Assembly: GCA_002794785.1 (NCBI GenBank)
Contig: NBBA01000007.1
Span: 62,001-126,000, forward strand
Reading direction: 5' to 3'
Length of the DNA: 64,000 bases
Origin: Coniferiporia sulphurascens
Taxonomy: Eukaryota > Basidiomycota > Agaricomycetes > Hymenochaetales > Hymenochaetaceae
Shown piece after piece: positions 20,429 through 31,639 of the stretch. Below the pieces are notes generated by a model. That model made no database searches. It saw only the letters and a list, made by a program, of their open reading frames with translations, and was not told where the DNA came from. Every line of letters begins with the position of its first letter. Positions within the stretch are counted from its first letter, which is position 1. A program made the position numbers and the translations under genes.

Positions 20429-20779
20429 GGTACCACCTGTCAGGTTGGAGTGGCTTCCTGCACATCAGCTGATAGACACCACTTGTCAGGATGTGGCAGT
20501 TTCAAGCAGTGTTCCTGTGCATCGGCTCTGCCAAGTGGGGTGGAGTGGCCATGTCGGATATGTGTTGGGTGATCATGGTGAGCCCCTAGGCTTACACTCA
20601 GAGGGTCATCAGGAAAGTATTACCATAAGGGGATGATCACAAGTCATAATGAGTCATTTGTACTAAAGGGGAACAAGGAGCAGTGATCATGTTGAAAAAG
20701 GAATTATGAAAGGGAAGCCAGAAAAGGAAAAAAGGTCAAAGTCAAGCAAAAAAGGAAATAGGATCAACTATGTCTAACA
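20429..20779 (-). repeat. Family-D-like LTR fragment
   Basis: The stretch 20611-20779, ending TGTCTAACA, follows the first third of LTR D (compare 1549-1720). The preceding 180 bp (20429-20610) do not match D1 or D2. They contain two loosely repeated CACC(A/T)(C/G)(C/T)TGTCAGG blocks and nothing else recognised. It is either a variant D LTR or a D fragment joined to unknown sequence. Confidence 0.6.
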
Positions 20780-20819
20780 ACTAGTTACTATAGAGACAAA
20801 ACTGTACCTAGAATTGCCT

Positions 20820-23800
20820 TCAAATGTTGATCCATGATGAACCACTATACTCCATTAACCTCTCCCAATTCAGATGCACAGGGTGACCATCAGCAAGGCT
20901 CAGCATGCATATCCAAGATAAATCATATATGGCAAAACGGTGCATGTACGGGACCCATAGTAAGAGGTTCTCAGATAGATCTCTTACCCATCCATCATGA
21001 CCAACTTGAATCCCATTTGGAGAATGCAGCTCACCAATGGCTGCCTGCATAGAATGTGTATCCCAGATTTCCAGACCCAGGGTGATTTCCCAAGAGCAAG
21101 ACACAATGTGTCTTCCATCAGGGGAGTAAGCAACAGAGTTGACAGTCCCTGAATGACCAGTGAGGGGCTCTCCCACAGGATTGCCAGTCTGGGCATCCCA
21201 GATCCTCAGAGCATTGTCATTTGAGCCAGAGACAATGTGTCTTCCATCAGGGGAGTAGGCAACACAGGATACATTGCTATTTGCAACAACTGTCCATAGA
21301 GTGGGATTCCAATTCTTCTCCTTTCCTGCACTGATTAGTGGTTGGTTCTGAAAGTGTGGGTAAAATGTTTTAGCCACATAGCTCTCTGTTGGGGCCCAGG
21401 ATAATGCTGAAATGTAAAGGTGTGGGGTGCTGATAGATATTGGGGAGTAATAGACTGTTAAAAACCTGTGCAAATCCCTGCAGGCAACAGTGAGTGGCAC
21501 CCCAGGCACCTAGATATAATAATTCTTAGTATCTCAAAATGACATACAACATGATACCATAATAACATACCTCATATTGTTCAAAAAATAGCTCTAGAAT
21601 ATCTATGCCTGACTTCAGCTGCTCCATAATGCTGAGACATTCCAGCCAGTATAGGGCTTTGGGACCACAAAATATTTGTTTTAGTAATGCATACATAGTA
21701 TCCACATCAAGGCCATTACAGATAACAAGATGCTTTATCCAGTATAGGCAGCTATACCAAAGGTGTTGTGGGATATGGTTATTAATCTTGCTTTTTAAAC
21801 CTGGAATATTTTTGTTTAAAAGATAAGATGACTCAATACAACAGATGTTGAATTTCAACATGGAGTCCATTATCTGCAGGCACCTGGTAGCCATAATGGT
21901 GTCCATAGACATAGGATTAGTCCAGTAATCTTGAGAACATGTCTGGGTATTGACAAAATCAAGGAAGGATGGATGGCAGACATGAATAGCTCCACCATTC
22001 GATGCATCCCTGTACAGGACAGCTTGTAGCCTATTAATGGTTTCTTTTAACTCCAACAAGTCCATGTCATTCTCCACAGCAGTTAAGAAATTTAAGAGTA
22101 CATCTTCTGGAAGGGGCCTGTTCTTGGATATGCAGACAACCAGGCCAATAATGGATCTGATAATCTGAGCATTCTCTGGGCCCATAGCTGCATTCTTGAG
22201 AACTGCTATGTAGACCTTATCAAGCTCAGCTTCAGCACTGCTCATTGAGTCTTGTGATAGAATTGTTTGAACTGCCCTCTGTTTATAAATCTGTGCGCCA
22301 ATGAATTTAAACACAGTGGTAGTCCAGATAAATAGCCCCAATGCTTTTGCAGCAAGCCCGGTGACCTGAGTTTCCACAAGGTCGATTTGAAACCTTTCTG
22401 CACAATGTTTTGTGTACTGCACCATATCATCTTCAATTTGCTTAGGAGTGACCTCAGTGTTAATGTTGAAGATCTTGGAGCTCACAGCAGTGTGATGGAA
22501 TACTTGCTGGAACTCCAGAAGAGGTCTGCTGGTAATGATCACTTTGAGCCACGGAACCACACTGGCTACTTCGACAAAGAACCGAGCTAGCTCTGACCTC
22601 GAGTCCGCAGAGTCTCCACACTCATCGAGGGCGTCTATGACAATAACCAGAGGCCTTGGCGGTAAATCCTTACGCCCAATGGACAGGGAAGTCAAAGGAT
22701 TCCTCACAAGCAGCTCAAATTGCCATTGAAGACTCTGTGTGAGTTTTGGCCCATCTCCACCTTGTATAACAGAAGCAATCATTGAACGATACGTCGGGTG
22801 CCATTTCGAAAAATGCATTGCCAGGGTCGGAATAACATTCAGTGCAACGCGACACTCCGGATCATCCTTCTTACAGAAAAAACATCCCAGAAGACACCGT
22901 TGCTCCTCAAACATATGGGCAACCGAGTTCGCAATCGCACTCTTCCCAGACCCTGCCATTCCGTGCAGCCAAAAGAGCCCCGGACCAGCCTCAGAAGTAC
23001 CCCACTCCCTGACCTGCTCAAGAACGGACACCCTCGTCCCTTCCAAACACCTCTTTCCTATGTCGTAGTAAGCTCGCTTTGCAGCACACAGCTGTTGGAG
23101 TTGAACATCTTCTGCACGTTTTTCTTAAGAATGGAGTATTAATCAATGTGTCTCAACCTTTGTCTGTAAAGTTACCTGTACTTATGGCCAACCGCCATTG
23201 CTCCGCCTTGACGCACCAATCAAAAGATTCCTTCAGTTTCTTAAACGCATCCGTTGCTTTCCCAATTTCATCCCTCCGAGAGAAAATCAAGTCTCCTGAG
23301 GTGTCATTAAGTGATAGTCATATAGACAGAAAGTATCGCTTTACCCAGAATTCCCCTAGACGAATATTTGATGATGAGTTTGGAAACGTTACAAAAGAGC
23401 TCGAGCATCTCCTTGACGACCAGCTTCGTCCTCTCATTCTCCATGAGCCCAGGAAAGCCGTCGCTGGTGAATGGCAGAAACGATGCCAGGTCCTCCATAA
23501 GTTTGGCAGCTTCAACATGGCATTGCTGTTGCGTCTTGCACCTCTACCACGAATATTAGTATCCATGCAATACATCGAGGATATCTACGTCACCTCGAAC
23601 AAGGCACAAGCCAGTACGGCGGCCCCTTTACTGCCAACGTGGACCTGATTCGTTTATGAGCATTAGACAACGCACAATAACATGGGATGGGAACTTACAT
23701 CGGTTATGCCGTCAGACAGTTTCATGATAACGTCGAGAAAGTTGCCAAATTTGCCAAGGGAATTCAGAAGGACTTTCTTCTCTCCAACCGCGGTGTGTGC

Positions 23801-24960
23801 TTCTTCGACAAGCCGCTTGGCCAGTGAATCGATCTTTGGGTGTATTCGGTCTAAAGTTCTTTAATTGTCAAATACACTCACCGATAACTCCGACCCACAC
23901 GTGAGAGTGACTTCAATCCTTCCCAAACTGTCTACAGAAATCGTGTATATGAGTGTCTGGCCGTCAATTGGTCAATTTTCATACCTTGTGCCGTGAAAGA
24001 GTCCTTCCCGATGACGTTCAAAGGAGAAATTTCGAACACTGAGGAATGTCCTCCCGTAGGGATTCGCCGCATCTCCTTGACTGTGATGCTGAGATCAACG
24101 GACAACGAGGGATATCTAGGGAGATTGTTGGCGCAGGCAATACGGCGCGTATAGTCAAGTATTGCACTCACATGCCATTCCTAATATCCCAGCGCACAGC
24201 TTCATTGGGGGCGAAGCCCTCCAGTTATCCGGTTAGGGGCCTCCAAAAAGCTAGATTAGTCAGCAAAGCGTGGTGGCTGTGTGGCCCCCCCCCGTGAGAA
24301 CATGCTCTTACCCTCAAGCCAGCCTTAAAAGAAAGCCGTCCCTTGCTCAACTAGGATTAAGCCGTGTGTAAATAGCTTCGCCTCTCCACTCTATGTGGGC
24401 TCCCACATACTTCAACATATTTTTTTCAAAGCGGCGGGACTTGTACGTGTCCTCGCCGGATTTCACGTTAACGACAACCTTGTGTAGCGGAAGATTGCCT
24501 TTAAAATCGATCTCGATTGCTACATGCAGCGCTCCATTTCAACATATATCCTTAGACGTAGGAAAGCGTTCGGTATCACCTTTAATGGCTAAGAACCTAC
24601 ACGCACATCGACGCAAATCAGAACAAATCAAGAAATATAATAAAACCCTTTCAACCCACTTCTGATCAGCTGCTGAACCGTTCCCAGACTGCGACATGTT
24701 TGTGAGAATACGGTTTGTTTAGTTGCGAGAGACTTGTACGAGACGATGATGGTGGTCAAGAGCGAGTTGCGAGCACAGGTCCCCCATCGATGCGGGCGGT
24801 GCGTCGAAGGCGTTGCGTGTGAGACTTGATCTGAAGTCACGTTGCTCGGCGGCACATTCCCGTCCAATTGGGCTACGCGCGGGCCACGGTTATTTTGATA
24901 CGTCCGTCGTGGAAGAAGAGACACAGGTGCTTCAGTTCCTTTGTTACTTGATATCGTCAT
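20820..24960 (-). CDS. NACHT-WD40 STAND NTPase
   Basis: A STAND signal-transducing NTPase of the kind expanded in mushroom fungi, where some members act in non-self recognition; this gene's role is unknown. The best-supported exons are 23594-23644, 23345-23543, 23176-23295, 21571-23123 and 20820-21509, joined by short GT-AG introns, for example 21510-21570. Upstream exons (about 23699-23850, 23900-24190, 24390-24560, perhaps from ATG 24960) encode a helical N-terminal region and a beta-rich, possibly C2-like region; their splice phases are not fully resolved. NACHT has Walker A GMAGSGKS and Walker B VIVIDALDECG. Only two clear WD40 repeats follow (AYSPDGRHIVS...IWD), far fewer than the usual 7-14, so the C-terminus looks short. 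The 3' half is CpG-poor like the adjacent transposon island. Confidence 0.82.
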
Positions 24961-27022
24961 TTCAATGAACAGAGTGCGAGTTCTTATGGTGCCATGACAC
25001 TCCTCGCAGAACCGGGAAAGCAGTAAAGCAAACTCTGTTCGAGGTTTCCTCTTATAACTCCCTGTTTCCGAAACGAGTATTTACTTGCGCGAGGGTACAT
25101 CACAAACCGTACAAGTCCAAACGCTGTCGATTTAGAACACTACCACGTATCGGAGATACGGATTGGCAAATCCCTCTGGCAGTATTTTCAGTGCGACCTG
25201 CGGCCTGACGTGACCATTAGACTTGCAAAGGCACGAGTCATCTGAGGACGTACGGTACAATTTGAAGTTCGGCGTACCCGGTTTGTTCTCCCGTATTTAC
25301 ATTTGAGACGAAATAATGGTCGTCCAATACAAAACATCTTCGAACGTTGTATTTGCGACTTTTTGCAAAGCATTTTTCGGTCGAAAGCTGCAGGAATCTG
25401 CCCAGTCGCCGTCCCGAGTGATATTGCGCCACAGTTAATCAAAATAAAATATATAGCATTTCAGACGTCGCACGCACGTACTCACGGAGTAATTCCGGTT
25501 CATATGCGAGCCCCCACAGCGTCGACTCTGACTAACAATGTCATCTCTGCGGGTACCCAATTCCACTACACAGCCGAAACAAGTACGTTTCCGCAGATTC
25601 TTGGGGTTGAGAGGAGGCAGCGACACATGTCCCACGCCATCCGAGAAGAATTAGAGCATACGCGCCGGCTTCGAGAAGAGCGCACCATTCTGCTCGTAGG
25701 GTGTCTCCTGCACGTTCACTGTTGTAGCACACGCGCTTCCCGCAAAGTTCAGCGAGGGCATGGTCGACGCGTGCAGCGAGTGCCATTACATCCATGTTCT
25801 GGAGCGATTATTACGAGTCGTGCGTTTTGTCCGCGAGGTGTTTAAGGTAGATGGTCAGACTTAAGCCTGGGCGAAATTTTGTAGCGTGTAAATTAGCGAT
25901 TTGCGAAGCTGGTCGGGCGGTCAGCGCGTGAGACTGGGCCGTCCTCTGAGCTCTAGAACAAAGATAGCACTTGCCGGGAAAGGATAGCCGGGGATTAAGC
26001 ACAATGACTCCGACGTTTTGTCGGTAATAAACGGACATCCGGTATGGGTCCTCGGTATCTTCGGGGAGACTTGCAAGGCGCGTGAAAAAGGTGGGTACCG
26101 TGGTCGTGATCGTTCTGGGCAACGAGCCCGCAAGCACAAGGGGACCCTCAGAAAAAGTCTAGTTCTCCGAACATCCAGATTAGAAATCATGATTTTCTGC
26201 AATCTGCGCGCGTAAAAGCAGAGGTTGTCGTCGTTGGTGCAGGGCGAGCCCAACTAGAGCAAGAGTTACCTGTGCTTAAGCACAATCACACAGACGCTGT
26301 CTGCGAATTGATTGTTCGCCGGGCATTTCGCACAGAGCTCCGTGAGCGGAGAGGTCTAGGTGTTCAGCCTTGAAAGGTGGGATACTAAGATAAACAAAAT
26401 CAACGGCGCCGGGACTTCGTGCAAGTGTCAGGCTACGTCGGTCTTCTCGCCGTCGACGTCAGGCTGCGTACCCGTGTTTTTCGTAAGCTCACCGAAGATC
26501 CGACTCCGGGACGAGGCCCACGTTCAGGTTGAAGATCGCCTAGATCATTCTATCGGCGGAGCAGCGTGGACCAGCCCATCCGAACATCGTCGGTCAGAAG
26601 GTCCTGGGAAGCCCGTCGATGCGCGGGATCCTGCACCGGGCTCTTGATCCGCATGACCCGTGCTTGATGTACCCGACGCACCGCTAGAACTAGGGCAGAA
26701 GGGCAAGGGCGGACTGCAGCGAGACTCATGTCGGCATCGGCCCTCGTCTTGTTGAGACAGCCATCGACAAGCCAGCGAGGACGAGGTTGGAGGTCGGGCG
26801 GTATATCTCGGTGTAAGTCGGACACTGAGTAAACGTTTTGGACGCGAATGAGAGGCAGGCCACAGCAAGTCAGTCATATAGTAACCACCAGCTAAACAAC
26901 CCGTCCGTCGGGCTCGCAAAATATCCGCACGAACCACATCCCCAGACCTTACCCCAACGTCGTCGTCGTCGTCGTTCATCACCGACGGGAGACATTTGAA
27001 ATCGAAATCCACGTCGATTGGA
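24961..27022. other. No gene recognised (about 2 kb)
   Basis: CpG-rich unique-looking sequence. Several overlapping open frames exist on both strands (for example 25303-25845 plus and 26545-27099 minus) but none shows a known motif, a consistent splice pattern or domain-like composition. The frames can be explained by lack of stops in GC-rich DNA. Confidence 0.6.
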
Positions 27023-27232
27023 TTAGTACGCACGGCGTCCGCAAAAATGGTACATGCGATCGGCCGGCACTCTCCCTGTCTTGGCCGCTCGTAGGACATT
27101 AAGCACCGTCATCCCTGCGACCCGTACTGCGGCTGCCTTGTCGTGTGGTGCGAATGCAGTGAACATAAAGTCGTCACGGAGGTCGTGCAAATTGAAAGCC
27201 AGAATTGTAGATGTACGCTTGCACCGATGGGA
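27023..27232 (-). pseudogene. GNAT acetyltransferase relic
   Basis: About 40 residues (LRDDFMFTAFAPHD...VRVAGMTVL) align with the LFTAFAPDD...VRVAGLALL segment of the two GNAT genes at 34.3 and 39.2 kb. No motif A, N-terminus or C-terminus follows, so this is a degenerate fragment. Alternatively it is a very diverged gene whose other exons I cannot see. The match is short but lies in a segment where the two intact paralogues also resemble each other. Confidence 0.5.
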
Positions 27233-27570
27233 AGGACCAGAAAACGTGCGAAAAGTTGTTACGACGCAAAAGAGCACTCAAAAACACTAACGACGCGCAC
27301 TCGGAAGATGCAGCGACGGAGATGGACATGCGCTGCGTACTCGAGTATAAAGAGACCATACGAGCCGGATTTTCTGAGTGAAATCGACTGTTCATGTCAG
27401 GATGCTGAGTCAAGTCGGGGCTCCGTGGAGGGTTGAGACTTGACGCGGTTAGCTATGCGTTACTGAGGAAAATTGCCTGAGTCCCGAAGATTGAATGAGG
27501 ACGACATTTTTACGCTGAACTGAGACACTTTCTCTTGCTAGTCACCAGTGGATGCTTGCAGAGTGCCGGA

Positions 27571-27930
27571 TGTTGTGATGCCCACTACTCTTTTTTGGAG
27601 ATAAGCTCACACGGTCTAGCCTATTGGTTTTTTCTTCTTCTATTTGAACATGCCTCTTCGACAACTCAAGTCTCAAGTTACTCACCTTACGAATAAATAC
27701 CCGTCATTCGCTCATGCTTTGCCTGACTTCTCTCTTTGCCAGTTGCGGAGGCTGTATAATGCAATGGGAAAAGCAGAAATATAGCAAGAAATGGCCTTAA
27801 CCCAACCGGATACACTCGTGCTTGTCGTGGACTCTGCTGCCATCTCTCCCTCCTGGAACCAGGGTCAGTCAAATACGCCGCCTCGTCGACCTCGTCCAAT
27901 TCATTTTCGGCCTGATGAAGAAGGTCCTCG
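27571..27930 (+). repeat. Partial duplication of the methyltransferase 5' region
   Basis: Shares with 27955-28235 the blocks TGCCCACTA, GCTCACACGGTCTAG(C/T)CTATTG (27605, 27990) and CTTCGACAACTCA, followed at the same spacing (about 400 bp offset) by an A-rich ATGGCCT start context (27791 against 28195). The coding similarity fades within about 30 codons and no methyltransferase motif I follows, so it looks like a promoter plus first-exon relic. Confidence 0.55.
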
Positions 27931-28194
27931 AAAATTCGAGGGACAATATTAATTGCAAAGTGCCCACTATTCCCTTTTTATAGACAAAGGCTCACACGGT
28001 CTAGTCTATTGAATTCTCCGGATCTTCCCCGTTTGGACGTTCGTGTTTACCCTTCGACAACTCAGTCATGGGTGTTCCATGCGGCACAGACAGGATAAGC
28101 GTGTGCTCTTCCGCTGTTTTGACTCGTACCCCTCTCCTAACTATGCCGTGCAGCCCTTTAATTCTAAATGATTCGCTGAGTATTGCAGAAAAAA

Positions 28195-29206
28195 ATGGCC
28201 TCAGCCTTCCCGGACGGTCCTGCGCTTGACGTAGATTTCATCGTATCCATCGCGTCCATCGCCTCTCACCAAGGCCATACCGAAATCGCCATCAGCCAGA
28301 CGCGTCACCGGGTCGACCTTGTCCAGTTCTGGGATATCCGGCCTGGCGAGAAGGTTCTTGAGCTCGGATGCGGCCAGGGCGATTGTACCGTCGTACTAGC
28401 GAGCGCGGTGGGCGAGCATGGACATGTTACCGCCGTCGATCCGGGTGCACTCGATTATGGTGAGTCTGTATATACGTGCCAACCACATTTATTTACTGAC
28501 AGACCAACTCGCAGGTTCGCCTATGACCCTTGGTGAGGCTCAAGCGCACATAAAAGCAAGCCCGCTCGGCGCACGCATCACCTTCGTCCAAGCTGACCCC
28601 CGCGCGCACCTCCACTCCATTCTCTCCGCATCTCCCGCGGATGGTTCCATCTACGACACAGCCATCCTCTCGCACTGTATCTGGTACTTCGCCTCACCGG
28701 GCGTACTGCGCGAGACGCTCGCGCTGCTCGGAAGAGCAGCACGTCGAGTGTGTATCGCAGAGTACGCGCTGACTGCAACGCGCCCCAACGCCGTGCCACA
28801 TGTGCTCGCAGTGCTTGCACAGGCAGGGCTCGAGGCGCGCCGTCCGGAGGGCACGAGCGAGAGTAACGTGCGCACCGTGCTTTCTCCCGCACGCATCGAG
28901 GCACTTGTACTCGACGCCGGCTCACAGCCTCATCCTGGAGTGCATAATAAAGGCTGGAAGCTTGTACGCGCGCGGACGAAAGCGCCGCACTCGGAGCTCG
29001 AGGACGGGCGATGGGAGGTTGGTGCGGTGCGCGCGGCATCATTTGCACAGGAGGTTGATGCGCTTGTGCGTGAGGAACGTGAACTGGCCGTCGTACATGC
29101 GTATATGGACGCGGTGCTGGCTGGCTTCGATGCAGTGAAGGCGCGTGAGGAGAAGATCGAGACGATGGACGTTTGGGCTGCTGTGTTTAATAGAGAGGAC
29201 CAATGA
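28195..29206 (+). CDS. Class I SAM-dependent methyltransferase
   Basis: 318 aa from exons 28195-28459 and 28515-29206, with a 55-nt GT-AG intron. The Rossmann-fold motif I VLELGCGQGD binds S-adenosylmethionine, followed by the acidic end of strand 2 (TAVDP) and a motif-IV-like region (SIYDTAILSHCIWYF). The substrate is not deducible. There is no signal peptide, so it is probably cytosolic. The start is the first ATG of the frame, preceded by an A-rich context (AAAAAATGG). Upstream lies a partial duplication of the promoter and N-terminus, and downstream a GH16 gene in the same direction. The C-terminal 90 residues are charged and helical, with no domain recognised. Confidence 0.85.
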
Positions 29207-29535
29207 AGTATGCGTGAGTCTTCAGGCCAGCAACTTTATCACCAAGAGTTTTAATAGGCAGTATGATATGCCTTGTAGCGGGCCACACAAGTTTTTTTTT
29301 TGTGATGTTGTGTTTTGGGTAAAATTTATTCGAATCATTTCCCGTTTTTATGAAAAGGATGGGCGATGCTTTTCGCGTCAGAATTGAAGGTCGGCAACCT
29401 CCGGGCCTAGGCCGAACGATTACTTAATCCACACCTGACGATCGACGGAACTCGGTTTGCCCCCGGGGTACGCTTGGAGCATGCGCTGACCTCCAGTGGC
29501 ACACAACCAAGGAGCCCGCCCTTTCCTAACCCACC

Positions 29536-30878
29536 ATGCTCCTCACTTTCAGCCTCAGCCTCCTCGCCTCCCAGCTCACCGCGGCGTTAGCTTACACAGA
29601 AAGCCCGCTCTCAAAAGACCTCAGCGCGTACGCTCTCAGCGACGTCTACTCAGGTCCTTCCTTCCTTTCCGACTTCGTGTTCGAGACCGACCCGGACCCC
29701 ACCCATGGCCGCGTCAACTACGTCAGCTCCGCCCGCGCACTCTCGGAGGGGCTTATCGACGCGTCGCGCCCCGGTACGTTTCTCATGCGTGCGGACGCTA
29801 CGACCGTGCTCGACCCCAACGGACCTGGGCGCGATAGTGTGCGAATCAGGAGTGTGAAGGAGTATACGAACCACGTCGCGGTGTAAGTTTCTCCCTTTTT
29901 TCGTGCTCGCACCGGGATGGAGTAATGGACCATTTCTTAGGTTTGATATACGGCATATGCCACAGGGATGCGGAACTTGGCCTGCAGCCTGGGAGACCGG
30001 CGAGTCCGATTGGCCCGCACTGGGCGAGGTTCGCTGTCCTCTCGTCTGTCCCTATAGATCGCGCTTACTCGGTACATCGCTTAGGTGGACATCCTCGAGG
30101 GTGTCAACGACCAAGGCCCAAACGCGATGACACTGCATACAAGCGCAAACTGCACGATGCCAGACGGCCGCGACATGAAAAGGTGCGTCCCTCCCGTTTT
30201 TGCGCTTCATTCATTAACCCGGTAGATCCATAGGAATCCCGTCCTTACAAACTGCGACGGCAGCACCAACGGCAATGCGGGCTGCAGCGTACACTCAAGT
30301 CTCACAGGTAGCTACGGCCCCGAGTTCAATGCCGCGGGCGGTGGCTGGTTCGCTCTGGAGCGCTCGTCGACCTTCTTGCGCATCTTCTTCTGGTCACGGA
30401 CTGACGGTGACGTTCCACCGGAGGTGAAATTTGGCGCACCCGCTGTCGACCCGGATACTTGGGTACGTTTTTGTTTCTATTGCTTTGCAGTTCCTTTCAT
30501 ATAAACATGACGTCGTGTAGGGAACACCCGATGCGTTCTTCCCGGACACGCAGTGTGATATCCCTTCGCATTTTGGAGGAAACAGCATCATATTTGACCT
30601 CACCTTCTGTACGTCACTCTTCATAATTCCTTTTCTAAAAATAAATATTTACCTCCGCTCCTGTTTCAGGTGGAGACTGGGCGGGCAACCAAGCGGTGTA
30701 CAGTGCCTCTGGGTGCCCAGGGACGTGTATCGGTAAGCAGTCTCGATTCAATATAGCAGCCGAAGCCTTTACATTGATTTCTCTCGTTCTTGCAGACTAC
30801 GTCAACAATTACCCTGCGGCGTTCAAAGACGCGTACTGGGACGTCGCAGCTGTGCGCGTTTACACCCCTGTTGGCTGA
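29536..30878 (+). CDS. GH16 endo-beta-1,3(4)-glucanase, secreted
   Basis: 331 aa from seven exons (29536-29882, 29941-30028, 30085-30182, 30234-30462, 30521-30608, 30670-30732, 30796-30878), all with GT-AG borders and continuous phase. An N-terminal signal peptide (MLLTFSLSLLASQLTAALA) precedes a GH16 laminarinase fold. The catalytic signature E-V-D-I-L-E, created across the intron 2 junction, gives nucleophile E145 and acid/base E150. W-rich blocks (GCGTWPAAWE, GGWFALERS) match the fungal GH16 group acting on beta-1,3/1,4 or 1,3/1,6 glucans. It probably works on the fungus's own wall or on plant glucans. No GPI or carbohydrate-binding module is seen. Confidence 0.92.
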
Positions 30879-31639
30879 GGGAGTACTGGTGTGGGTGCTG
30901 CAGCACTTTCCCCTCCTTTTTTCTTCGTTTCTTTCGTTTCTGTTGGATGGTCTTATGGGAACGTTATTCGCTTTGTTTTACTGTAATTTTATTTTGGAGG
31001 TCGCCGCGCTGCCGCGATAATACCGTTTCACTCTTCTTACGTTGTTGGGAATTTGCGAGGCGGACTCGAGTAATCATCCTACGGTGTAACTAAATAGACT
31101 GTGTATGAGTAGCAAAGTGGGATTAATGGATATACAGTACAATATTAATGTCCCCATCCCAATTAATGTACACGGGCGGTGACGTCGTGAGATCGGCGGT
31201 TGTCCGTGTCGATCCGGTTCCTTTTTTGCGGGGTCCGGACCGGTGCGGGCCACACGCGTTCATTGCTTATCGGCGAGTACTAGTGTCTATTTACTGTGTC
31301 TGCAAGTGAGTGTGCCGCGGCGAGCTCAGGGTTTGAGTTTGGGGCATCGAGTTCGTGAAAAGCACGGTGGGTGAGCGTTGTACTTATATGTAGACTTGCG
31401 CAGAGGCTGTCCGTCTTCCGAGTTCTCCTGCTGCTCTCACCCACTCTGCCGTGTCGCTGCTTCGTACTTTCAGCCTCTGGACGCACGTCTCTTTGCGCTC
31501 GATCTAGAAACCGGCGAGGGAGCCTCGCAGACTCGGACTTGTGTACCCAGACGAGAAGGTAAAAGCCGTCGTGGAAAGTGAAAACCAAAACCAGAAACCG
31601 GAATCATCACAGCAAAGAAAAGAAAAGAAAAAGAAAGAA

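Noticed and set aside
25303..25845. 180-codon plus-strand frame
   Set aside because: No recognisable domain, no conserved splice context, and comparable frames exist on the other strand in this GC-rich stretch.
26545..27099. 184-codon minus-strand frame
   Set aside because: Arg/Ser/Pro-rich composition typical of a random GC-rich frame; the only homology nearby (GNAT-like) is in a different frame.
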